A DNA stretch of 64,000 nt from JBMNIZ01 sp050951405. GTDB lineage: Bacteria > Bacillota > DULZ01. Shown one piece after another: positions 57,396-64,000 of this stretch; the first letter of the stretch is position 1; the number at the start of each line of letters is the position of its first letter. The position numbers and the translations under genes were made by a program. Location: NCBI GenBank assembly GCA_050951405.1, contig JBMNIZ010000013.1, positions 109,360 to 173,359 of the forward strand. The letters are read 5' to 3'. The notes below the pieces were generated by a model that saw only the letters and a list, made by a program, of their open reading frames with translations, was not told the DNA's origin and ran no database searches.

Positions 57396-58724
57396 CTATT
57401 CTTTCGCCAAGTCCATAAAGCGAGTGAACTCAGCCAAAAAAGCCAGCTCCACCGAACCGGTGGGCCCATGCCGGTGCTTGGCGATGATAATTTCCGCAAA
57501 TCCTTTGAATTCACTGTCCGGATCATAATAATCAGGCCGGTGAATGAATAAAACCACATCGCTATCCTGTTCCAAGGAGCCTGACTCCCGCAGGTGGCTC
57601 AAGGCCGGTTTCTTATCATGGGTCTGTTCCACTGCCCGGCTCAGCTGGGACAAGGCCAGGACAGGCACATCCAGCTCCCGGGCCAGGGATTTCAGGGAGC
57701 GGGAAATTTCCGAGATTTCCTGCTGGCGGTTTTCCACTCGGCGATGGGATTGCATGAGCTGGAGATAATCCACAATAATCAAACCCAATCCCTTCTCCGC
57801 TTTCAGACGCCGGCTCCTGGCCCGGATTTCCATGGCGGTAATACCCGGTGTATCATCTATATAAATGGGAGCTTCCGCCAGCCTCGCCGCGGCCAGGGCC
57901 ACCCTTTTCCAGTCCTCTTCATTTAAATATCCTGACCGCAGTTTGCTCTGATCCACCATGGCCTCTGCGGCCAGCATCCTTTGGCTCACCTGTTCTTTTG
58001 ACATTTCCAAGCTAAAAATGGCCACAGGAATGGACAGGGACAAGGAGGCTCTTTGCGCGATATTCAAACAAAAAGAGGTTTTCCCCATGCCCGGCCGGGC
58101 CGCACAGATGATCAAATCGCTCTTATGCAGGCCGGATAAATACTTGTCCAAATCTTTGAAAGTAGGAATGCCGGTAATATCGCCCTTATGCTTGGCCAAT
58201 TTTTCCAGATAATCCATGGTTTCCAGCAGCAAGTCTTTTAAATGATAAAATCCTTGATAGTGGCGTTTTTCCGCCACCTGTAAAATCATTCTCTCCGCCT
58301 CATCGATGAGCACGGACACCTCTTCCTGGTCCTCATAGCACTTTTGCACAATACTGGTAGCCGCCAGAATCAGGGATCGCAGGAGAGATTTTTCCGCCAC
58401 GATTTTCCCGTAATACTCGGCGTGAGCCGCCGTCGGAACAAGGCTGGCCAGAGAAGCCAGATAAGAAGCCCCTCCCACTTTCTCCAGCAAATCGTCCTGC
58501 CTTAATTCTTCACTTAAGGTGATCAAATCCACCGGTTCTCTTTTTTCATGGAGCCGCAGCATGGCTTCGTAAATATAGCGGTGGGCCTCCCGGTAAAAAT
58601 CCTCTGGCTTCAACAAATCCACCATCAGGTCAATGGCGTCTTTGGATAAGAGCATGGAACCCAGAACCGACTGCTCCGCCTCCACATTCTGGGGCGGAAC
58701 CCTTTCCATAGGAATACTCACCAT
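57396..58724 (-). CDS. dnaB: Replicative DNA helicase DnaB
   Basis: A 442-aa helicase that unwinds DNA at the replication fork as a hexamer. The N-terminal domain is PPQNVEAEQSVLGSMLLSKD. In the RecA-like domain Walker A is ARPGMGKTS (~209-217) and Walker B is LGLIIVDYLQLM. Then come EISEISRSLKSLARELDVPV and LALSQLSRAVE, and near the end HRHGPTGSVELAFL. I chose ATG 58,724 (MVSIPMERVPP) with GGGGGAGGGG before it. It overlaps nothing and follows lonC by 22 bp. In Firmicutes dnaB often follows rplI and a Lon-like gene as here. Confidence 0.96.
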   Translation of the reverse strand: MVSIPMERVPPQNVEAEQSVLGSMLLSKDAIDLMVDLLKPEDFYREAHRYIYEAMLRLHEKREPVDLITLSEELRQDDLLEKVGGASYLASLASLVPTAAHAEYYGKIVAEKSLLRSLILAATSIVQKCYEDQEEVSVLIDEAERMILQVAEKRHYQGFYHLKDLLLETMDYLEKLAKHKGDITGIPTFKDLDKYLSGLHKSDLIICAARPGMGKTSFCLNIAQRASLSLSIPVAIFSLEMSKEQVSQRMLAAEAMVDQSKLRSGYLNEEDWKRVALAAARLAEAPIYIDDTPGITAMEIRARSRRLKAEKGLGLIIVDYLQLMQSHRRVENRQQEISEISRSLKSLARELDVPVLALSQLSRAVEQTHDKKPALSHLRESGSLEQDSDVVLFIHRPDYYDPDSEFKGFAEIIIAKHRHGPTGSVELAFLAEFTRFMDLAKE

Positions 58725-58746
58725 TTCCCCTCCCCCTTGCCAAATC

Positions 58747-60702
58747 TTAACTGACTTCTTTTTTCCATTGCTCCCCATCGGGAGGAGATACTTGTTCCAA
58801 AAGCTGTTCCATGGTTCTGACCGGTACCACTTCTATGCCTTTTAACCCTACCGGCACATCCTTTTCATTTTCGGCCGGGATGAAGACTTTTTTCATGCCC
58901 ACTTGTTTGGCTCCATAAATCTTCTCCACGATACCGCCCACCGGTTTGATTTTTCCTTGAATGGAAATTTCCCCGGTAATGGCCACATCCTGCCGGACCG
59001 GAATACCCGCCAGTACGCTGATCAAAGCCAGGGTTACCGCCGCCCCAGCCGAAGGACCGTCAATATTGCCTCCGCCGATCACATTCACGTGTAAATCATA
59101 ATCCTCCAGCTCTTCCCCAATAATCCGGCGGACCACCGAGGCCGCATTGAAAACCGAATCCTTGGCTTGGCTTCCGGCAGTATCGTTAAATCGCAACATG
59201 CCTTTGCCTTTTTCCCGGGCCGGCAGGCTGACCGCCTCGATTTCCAAAACAGAACCAATAAAACCGGACACTCCCAGACCGAAAACCCTCCCTATCTCCG
59301 CCTTAGGCTCTGCCTTGCTGGTCACGTAAGGGCTGAGGCGGGCCGATTGGATCACTTCATAAATGTGCTCCTTCGTAATTTTCAAGGGTCCACCGGGCTG
59401 GAAGAAGGCCTTCCGGTAACGAGCCACTCCATAAGCATCCGCCAGCATACTATTGGCCTTTCTTCCGTCAATCGTATATTCGCTGATTATTTCCGGCACC
59501 TCCGGGTCTATCTCCACTCCCAATTTGACGGCAGCCTTGCTCACTATCTCCTGAATGTGGGCCGGGGTTAGGGGCTCAAAATAGACCTCAGCACAGCGGG
59601 ACCTTAAAGCCGGGTTCAGCTCCCGGGGGTTTCTGGTGGTGGCACCGATTAAGACAAAATCGGCAGGAGCTCCTTCATTAAAAATCTTTTTGATATATTG
59701 AGGAATATGCTCATCTTCCGGATCATAATAAGAGGAATCAAAAAATACTCTTTTCTCTTCCAAAACTTTCAGCAGCTTGTTCAAAAGAAGGGGATCCATT
59801 TCCCCAATTTCATCAATAAAAAGGATACCCCCATGGGCATCGGTCACCAAGCCCAGCTTGGGCTCGGGTATCCCCGTATCCGCCAGGTCTTTTTTCGCTC
59901 CCTGGTATATGGGATCATGAACTGAGCCCAGCAGGGGATTGGTCACTTCCCTGGGATCCCAACGCAAGGTGGTTCCGTTCACCTCCACAAAGGGCGCATC
60001 CGGGCCAAAAGAAGAACCCTGCACCTGCTTTGCTGCCTCTAAAGCCAGGCGAGCGGCGGTAGTCTTTCCCACTCCCGGCGGGCCATAGAGAATAATATGC
60101 TGGGGATAGGGAGAAGCCAGTTTGGAGACTAAAGAAGCGATGGCCTGTTCCTGGCCCACAATCTCCGCCAGGCTTTTGGGGCGGAGCACTTCCATGGCCG
60201 AACGGCCCAATTTCACCTGATCCATTTTTTCCAAAATGGCCAGTTTCTTCAAGGTATGAGCATTCTCCGGACCGCTATTTTCTTTTAAGATCTGCATTTT
60301 AATATCCCGAACATATTCTTCATGCTTTTCCTGCATCTTCTCGGCAATGAGCTTCTCTAGCCGATCTTCCAAGGAGCGGCGGGAAATGAACTCCGCTATT
60401 TCTTCTTCAATTTCCGCCAGTATGGCCGGGATATCCTCTTCCCCGGGCGCTTCCTCCAAAGTGGGATCCTCGTAGACCAGCTTTTGCAGCCCCAAAACCC
60501 GCTTCGACAGGTCCTGGGCCCGAATACAATCCAAGGCTTCCAGTTTGCTGGCTTTTAGAACCAATCGATCCGTGCCGTATAGATCGCAAAGAAGATTATA
60601 GAGAGAAGTAGCCCGGTGATCCAGCTCGGCCTTTCGGCCCTTTTCCGGACCCGGAAACTTGCCGGCAATACCACTCCGCTGATCATCACTTGTCTTTTTC
60701 AA
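58747..60702 (-). CDS. lonC: Lon-family ATP-dependent protease LonC
   Basis: A 651-aa LonC-type protease. A long N-terminal helical region (1-180, coiled-coil-like EEIAEFISRRSLEDRLEKLI) takes the place of the usual Lon substrate domain. The AAA+ module has Walker A GPPGVGKTT (~207-215) and GGILFIDEIGEM as Walker B. The protease domain has catalytic Ser in DGPSAGAAV (~551) and Lys in VEKIYGAK (~594), the normal 43-residue spacing. It starts with TTG after AAGGAGAGGG and lies 15 nt after rplI. LonC is known from thermophiles and Clostridia, often linked to sporulation by annotation. Confidence 0.9.
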   Translation of the reverse strand: MKKTSDDQRSGIAGKFPGPEKGRKAELDHRATSLYNLLCDLYGTDRLVLKASKLEALDCIRAQDLSKRVLGLQKLVYEDPTLEEAPGEEDIPAILAEIEEEIAEFISRRSLEDRLEKLIAEKMQEKHEEYVRDIKMQILKENSGPENAHTLKKLAILEKMDQVKLGRSAMEVLRPKSLAEIVGQEQAIASLVSKLASPYPQHIILYGPPGVGKTTAARLALEAAKQVQGSSFGPDAPFVEVNGTTLRWDPREVTNPLLGSVHDPIYQGAKKDLADTGIPEPKLGLVTDAHGGILFIDEIGEMDPLLLNKLLKVLEEKRVFFDSSYYDPEDEHIPQYIKKIFNEGAPADFVLIGATTRNPRELNPALRSRCAEVYFEPLTPAHIQEIVSKAAVKLGVEIDPEVPEIISEYTIDGRKANSMLADAYGVARYRKAFFQPGGPLKITKEHIYEVIQSARLSPYVTSKAEPKAEIGRVFGLGVSGFIGSVLEIEAVSLPAREKGKGMLRFNDTAGSQAKDSVFNAASVVRRIIGEELEDYDLHVNVIGGGNIDGPSAGAAVTLALISVLAGIPVRQDVAITGEISIQGKIKPVGGIVEKIYGAKQVGMKKVFIPAENEKDVPVGLKGIEVVPVRTMEQLLEQVSPPDGEQWKKEVS

Positions 60703-60717
60703 CTGGCCCTCTCCTTC

Positions 60718-61164
60718 CTACTCGGCAACCACCCGCACCGTCAGCTCGGCAACCGCTTGCGGGTGAAGTTTGATCTTGACAGGGAAATCTCCCAGGGTCT
60801 TGATGGCTTCCGGCAATTCCACTTTCCTTTTATCTATTTCCTCCCCAAACTGGGCGGAAATAGTTTCGGCAATTTCCTTACTGGTCACGGACCCAAAGAG
60901 TTTACCCTTTTCTCCCGACTTCACTCTAATGGATACCGTCTCTCCGGAAAGCTTGGCTGCCAGCATCCTGGCCTCCTCCAATTCCTTGCTCTGCTTCTCC
61001 GCCTGCTGCCGCTTGACTGCCTCCAGTTCCCTGAGATTCCCGGGAGTCGCTTCTTTGGCCAGGCCGCGGGGCAGAAGATAGTTTCGGCCGTAGCCGTCAG
61101 CCACCTCCACCACATCTCCTTTTTGGCCGAGCTTTTTCACATCCTGCAAAAGGATTACCTTCAT
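60718..61164 (-). CDS. rplI: 50S ribosomal protein L9
   Basis: A 148-aa L9. The N-terminal RNA-binding domain MKVILLQDVKKLGQKGDVVE is followed by VADGYGRNYLLPRGLAKEAT. A long connecting helix and a C-terminal domain (KLHPQAVAELTVRVVAE) follow. AGGAGAGAGTG precedes the ATG. It is 4 nt after yybS and 15 nt before lonC. Confidence 0.97.
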   Translation of the reverse strand: MKVILLQDVKKLGQKGDVVEVADGYGRNYLLPRGLAKEATPGNLRELEAVKRQQAEKQSKELEEARMLAAKLSGETVSIRVKSGEKGKLFGSVTSKEIAETISAQFGEEIDKRKVELPEAIKTLGDFPVKIKLHPQAVAELTVRVVAE

Positions 61165-61168
61165 CTTA

Positions 61169-62149
61169 TCACTCTCTCCTTTCCCATCTCAACGTTAATT
61201 TGCGGTAATTAAACAAGGGGTCAAAAGTGCCTAATAAGATCAAGGCGATGACGGTTAAAGGCAGGTTTATCAAGGCCACAAAAACAAGCAGCATTTTCCA
61301 GGTGGCTGAGATCGGCACTTTATAATAATAATAGACGGCCACCGACAAGCCTGTCACCAGCAAAATAGGCAAATAAACGTAAATAATATTTTGGCCGATG
61401 GCCACCAGCAAACTTTGCCCCCAAAAATCCCCGGCCAGGGCCAGACCGAGACCGGCAATGATCCCCCAGACACTGTACCAGGGCAACTGCCAGGTCCGGA
61501 AAGGGGGAATGGCCTGGAGGCGGTAGCCCAGCCTGCTCAACACCTGGCGGGCCAGCAGATAATTGATGCAGGAGGAAACCAGGCTGCCGAAAACCAGGAC
61601 GCCGGGAATCAAGGTTATCATCCATCTGGTGCTCCTGATCACTGTCTGGCGAAACTCCTCTTCCGTAGTCCCCTCCACCAACACTCGGTCCAACAAGCCG
61701 GAACTCCGATAAAAATCTAAAACCCGATCCACTGTGCCCTCCATTTCCGCTTCCAAGCCGGCCAAAGAGCCGCCGATCAAAAGAAAACTGAAAAAAAGAA
61801 CCAGGATGGTCCCTGCCGCAGCCGCCAGGCCTCCCAGCAGAACCGTAGTGCCCGGTGCGGACTGTTTTTTTATGAGATAGCCGAAAACCAATGCCATCCC
61901 TCCGTATCGCAAGCCCTGGAAAAGAGCCGTCAATGGTTCCGACAGGGTCACCATCAAGATTAACGCCGCAATGAGGGAAAGAAAACCGCTCCGCAAATCA
62001 TAGCGAATAATAAGAACAATGATGGGAATGGGCCATAAAAAGCCGGTTACCGCCCCCAATAAGGGCAGATAAATACCGGCCAAACCCAGAATGGCCGCGA
62101 TCACTGCCATGAAGGCACCCTCGGTCAAGGCGTTGGTTTGCCTGGTCAC
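61169..62149 (-). CDS. yybS: YybS-like DUF2232 membrane protein
   Basis: A 326-aa membrane protein with about eight hydrophobic segments, e.g. GAFMAVIAAILGLAGIYLPL, VLLGGLAAAAGTILVLFFSF and LLVFVALINLPLTVIALILL. It is in the normal place of yybS, just upstream of rplI. GTG start at 62,149 with AGAGGTG before it. The family (DUF2232) is of unknown function, possibly related to ECF S-type proteins. Confidence 0.87.
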   Translation of the reverse strand: MTRQTNALTEGAFMAVIAAILGLAGIYLPLLGAVTGFLWPIPIIVLIIRYDLRSGFLSLIAALILMVTLSEPLTALFQGLRYGGMALVFGYLIKKQSAPGTTVLLGGLAAAAGTILVLFFSFLLIGGSLAGLEAEMEGTVDRVLDFYRSSGLLDRVLVEGTTEEEFRQTVIRSTRWMITLIPGVLVFGSLVSSCINYLLARQVLSRLGYRLQAIPPFRTWQLPWYSVWGIIAGLGLALAGDFWGQSLLVAIGQNIIYVYLPILLVTGLSVAVYYYYKVPISATWKMLLVFVALINLPLTVIALILLGTFDPLFNYRKLTLRWERRE

Positions 62150-62153
62150 ATGA

Positions 62154-62471
62154 TCACCTCTTTCTACCTTCCAGGTGAACTAAAAGAGAAGACAGATCTT
62201 TATACCAGATTTCCGTTTCATGGTTCAAGGCGATGCCTTCCCGCAGTTTCTCCGCCACTTTGAGATCAATCCGAGAAAAAGTCAAGCCTAAACGCCGCCC
62301 CAGCACATAAAGGACAATCATCCCGCCGGCTAGGGCATCCAAAATCAGCTCTTGGCTCCCTTTCGCCATAGCCTTCAGCAAAAGCCCCACGGTGGATACC
62401 AGCTCTGCTCTCAACCAGTCAATCATGCGCAAGTTGCGTGAGATATCCGTCTCCCGTTCCCCTTTGTACAA
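62154..62471 (-). CDS. MazG-like family protein
   Basis: A 105-aa small helical protein (DISRNLRMIDWLRAELVSTV then GLLLKAMAKGSQELILDALA) related to MazG-like proteins found beside yybS and rplI in Clostridia. It does not show the complete EExxE metal motif of active MazG pyrophosphatases, so enzyme activity is doubtful. TTG start at 62,471 with GAGGTGATTAGG before it. It ends 4 nt before yybS and leads the mazG-like-yybS-rplI-lonC-dnaB run. Confidence 0.75.
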   Translation of the reverse strand: MYKGERETDISRNLRMIDWLRAELVSTVGLLLKAMAKGSQELILDALAGGMIVLYVLGRRLGLTFSRIDLKVAEKLREGIALNHETEIWYKDLSSLLVHLEGRKR

Positions 62472-62564
62472 GCCTAATCACCTCTGGTTTCCGTACTCCC
62501 CTGCATAAATCTTCGCTTTCCCCGAGATAATTCCTCTAAAAAATCCTTCAAGCTCGCCGCATAA

Positions 62565-62592
62565 AGAAGAAAAAGAGGGAGCAGCAGCTCCC
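62565..62592 (-). terminator. Terminator after rpsR
   Basis: On the minus strand GGGAGC (62,587-62,592) pairs with GCTCCC (62,577-62,582) across a 4-nt loop, followed by TCTTTTTCTTCTTT. It separates the rpsF-ssb-rpsR operon from the mazG-like operon. Confidence 0.85.
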
Positions 62593-62606
62593 CCGGAAAA
62601 TAATTT

Positions 62607-62834
62607 CTATTCAACTGTAAAAGGCAAAAGGGCTATATTTCTGGCCCTTTTAATGGCCAAAGTCAACATCCGCTGGTGACGGGCGCAGTTTCCGGTCACC
62701 CTACGGGGTAGAATTTTCCCGCGCTCGGTAATATACCGGCGCAGGCGACTGACATCCTTGTAATCAATGGTTTCCAGCTTATCAACACAGAAGCTGCAGA
62801 CCCGTTTACGGGAACGCTTCCGATCTCGCCGCAC
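62607..62834 (-). CDS. rpsR: 30S ribosomal protein S18
   Basis: A 75-aa S18. KRVCSFCVDKLETIDYKDVS retains the Cys pair of the zinc-binding S18 form, with GNCARHQRMLTLAIKRARNI at the C-terminal side. GTG start at 62,834 after AGGAGG. Third gene of rpsF-ssb-rpsR, 19 nt after ssb. Confidence 0.97.
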   Translation of the reverse strand: MRRDRKRSRKRVCSFCVDKLETIDYKDVSRLRRYITERGKILPRRVTGNCARHQRMLTLAIKRARNIALLPFTVE

Positions 62835-62853
62835 CTTCTTACCTCCTCATCTG

Positions 62854-63270
62854 TTAAAATGGAAAATCATCGCCGGACAAGTCAATTCCGGAACCGTCAA
62901 AGGGGTCCGGCTCTTCCTCCCCACCGGCCAAGGGAACAGTGCGGCCCTCTTTGGGCCAATCCAAAAAGCGGACGTTATCCGCCACCACCTCTGTCGCCTG
63001 ACGCTTTTGACCGGTTTGATCTTCATAACTTCTCACCTGCAGGCGCCCTTCCACCGCTACCAGGCGCCCTTTGCCCAGATGGTTGGCAACTGTCTCCGCC
63101 AGTTTGCGCCAAGTTACGATTCTGATAAAATCCGTTTCCCTTTCACCTTGCTGGTTGGTATAAGGACGGTCCACCGCCAGGGAAAAAGTGGCCACCGCCG
63201 TACCGCTGGCCGTATACCGCAGCTCCGGATCCCGGGTCAATCTGCCGATTAAAATCACCCTGTTCAGCAA
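62854..63270 (-). CDS. ssb: Single-stranded DNA-binding protein
   Basis: A 138-aa SSB. LNRVILIGRLTRDPELRYTA and ATFSLAVDRPYTNQQGERET form the OB fold, with IVTWRKLAETVANHLGKGRL following. An acidic flexible tail ends in DLSGDDFPF, the tip that binds partner proteins. TTG start at 63,270 after CAGGTGG. It lies between rpsF and rpsR as is standard. Confidence 0.96.
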   Translation of the reverse strand: MLNRVILIGRLTRDPELRYTASGTAVATFSLAVDRPYTNQQGERETDFIRIVTWRKLAETVANHLGKGRLVAVEGRLQVRSYEDQTGQKRQATEVVADNVRFLDWPKEGRTVPLAGGEEEPDPFDGSGIDLSGDDFPF

Positions 63271-63296
63271 AATTCCACCTGCTTTCCGGTTTTTTC

Positions 63297-63629
63297 CTAT
63301 TCCGCTTCAGCGGTTTCCGGTTGGACTTCTTCCTGAAAGGCATCATCCTCCAGTCTGACCACCAGCTGGCGGATGACTCCATCGGTGATCTTCAGAATTC
63401 TTTCCAACTCCTGTGCCACAGCTGCGGCGCCGCGAAATTGCATCAGCACATAAAAGCCTTCCCGAAATTTTTTCACCTCGTAGGCCAGCCTGCGCTTGCC
63501 CCACTTGTCCAGTTTGACCAGCTCACCGCCGTTTTCAACCACCACTTCCTGAAATCTGTTGACCAAAGCTTCTGTTTCTTCTTCCCCCAGATCGGGACGC
63601 AGAACATAAAGTGCCTCATAATTGCGCAT
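63297..63629 (-). CDS. rpsF: 30S ribosomal protein S6
   Basis: A 110-aa S6: MRNYEALYVLRPDLGEEETE, then GGELVKLDKWGKRRLAYEVK and EGFYVLMQFRGAAAVAQELE. The C-terminus is acidic (QEEVQPETAEAE). I chose ATG 63,629, preceded by GGAGGGAGGAGGTG; a longer in-frame start at 63,707 would read through the leader. First gene of rpsF-ssb-rpsR, with a possible S6:S18 autoregulatory leader upstream. Confidence 0.96.
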   Translation of the reverse strand: MRNYEALYVLRPDLGEEETEALVNRFQEVVVENGGELVKLDKWGKRRLAYEVKKFREGFYVLMQFRGAAAVAQELERILKITDGVIRQLVVRLEDDAFQEEVQPETAEAE

Positions 63630-63644
63630 ATCTTCACCTCCTCC

Positions 63645-63675
63645 CTCCGGACTAACGGCCCCGTTGACAACGGAG
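63645..63675 (-). promoter_or_regulatory. Possible S6:S18-binding leader of rpsF
   Basis: On the minus strand CTCCG...CGGAG encloses an inner AACGG-GG-CCGTT hairpin immediately before the ribosome site. S6:S18 complexes are known to bind a CCG-containing hairpin in rpsF leaders. Position and the CCG elements fit; the full consensus was not checked. Confidence 0.4.
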
Positions 63676-63738
63676 CAGGGATGGCCCGTGCCCGGGCCCG
63701 GCGTCAAACCGCCGCTTAAGCATTATACCATAACGCAG

Positions 63739-63775
63739 AAAGCGGCGCAATAACCGCCATAAAACGCCGCTTTCA
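63739..63775 (-). terminator. Strong hairpin terminator of the upstream gene
   Basis: GAAAGCGGCG pairs with CGCCGCTTTC across ~17 nt. Read on the minus strand it follows the partial gene at the window edge and precedes rpsF. Confidence 0.7.
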
Positions 63776-63863
63776 TTCAGATCTGACCCGGAGAATAGCC
63801 GGTTTTAAGGACTTCAACATCCCCTCAAGGCGATACGCCTGCAAGAAAACAGACAATATTTCC

Positions 63864-64000
63864 TCAGGCCAGGGGAACTTTTAAATGGATCAGGGGAGCG
63901 TGCTGTTGCGCTCCATAGACGTCTGTGTCCCCGATACTGCCGGCCACCCGGGGGCGCTTAATGGTACATTTGATGGCGTGGGCCTGATCAAATTCCACAT
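63864..64000 (-). CDS. C-terminal fragment of an unidentified protein (continues beyond window)
   Basis: Only the last ~45 codons are in the window. The frame ends ...FDQAHAIKCTIKRPRVAGSI then GDTDVYGAQQHAPLIHLKVP-LA and TGA at 63,864-63,866. It is open to the window edge and followed by a strong terminator, so it is a real gene end. I do not recognise the family from this fragment. Confidence 0.55.
   Translation of the reverse strand, partial: VEFDQAHAIKCTIKRPRVAGSIGDTDVYGAQQHAPLIHLKVPLA

Overview
The window is bacterial DNA from a low-to-mid GC Firmicute, most likely a member of the Clostridia (Peptococcaceae or Thermoanaerobacter-like). This rests on the gene order rpsF-ssb-rpsR / mazG-like-yybS-rplI-lonC-dnaB, strong Shine-Dalgarno sites, a NiaR regulator, LonC, and a type I-B CRISPR repeat of the clostridial kind. 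The species cannot be named from the sequence.

Positions 1-24,914 are one enormous CRISPR array. By hand count it has about 302 copies of a 30-bp repeat (GTTTCAATTCC...GGCTAAAAAC on the + strand). The transcribed strand is the minus strand, because read that way each repeat ends in the ATTGAAAC crRNA handle. The array is cut by an IS1182-type element sitting inside an abnormal ~430-bp phage-like 'giant spacer' (733-2881), and by an intact IS21 element inside a normal spacer (18,669-21,251). The left end abuts the end of another IS21 copy, so the array may continue outside the window.

Positions 24,915-41,357 hold the leader and a complete subtype I-B (Csh-type) cas locus, all on the minus strand: cas6, cas8b, cas7, cas5, cas3, then cas4-cas1-cas2 next to the leader. 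A ~6.4-kb pile of three nested, decayed IS21 elements separates cas3 from cas4. Between cas8b and cas6 lies the most interesting feature. It is a short divergently oriented RNA gene made of a promoter, a degenerate CRISPR repeat, a 24-nt spacer-like segment and a second degenerate repeat. The spacer-like segment matches the cas8b transcription start region, with mismatches at guide positions 6 and 12. It looks like a crRNA-like autorepressor of the CreA/CreR type, using Cascade to repress cas8b-cas7-cas5-cas3.

Positions 42,000-46,900 hold a tRNA-Gly gene, a metal-handling operon (thioredoxin-like protein, HMA protein, frameshifted P1B ATPase) preceded by a Crp/Fnr-type palindrome, a tRNA Lys-Glu-Asp-Phe operon with a textbook promoter, and a defective IS30 copy. 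Positions 46,900-53,050 hold a GntR regulator, a COG2509-type flavoprotein, a NiaR-boxed ECF S component, an intact IS30 copy, niaR, queT, a YbjQ protein and a DUF523 protein. A + strand marR-membrane protein-MFS operon follows. From 55,300 to the end are minus-strand housekeeping genes: a DUF2148 protein, a stalk-domain GH18 protein, dnaB, lonC, rplI, yybS, a mazG-like gene, rpsR, ssb, rpsF, and one truncated gene at the window edge.

All coordinates, repeat counts and alignments were made by eye; no database search was run.
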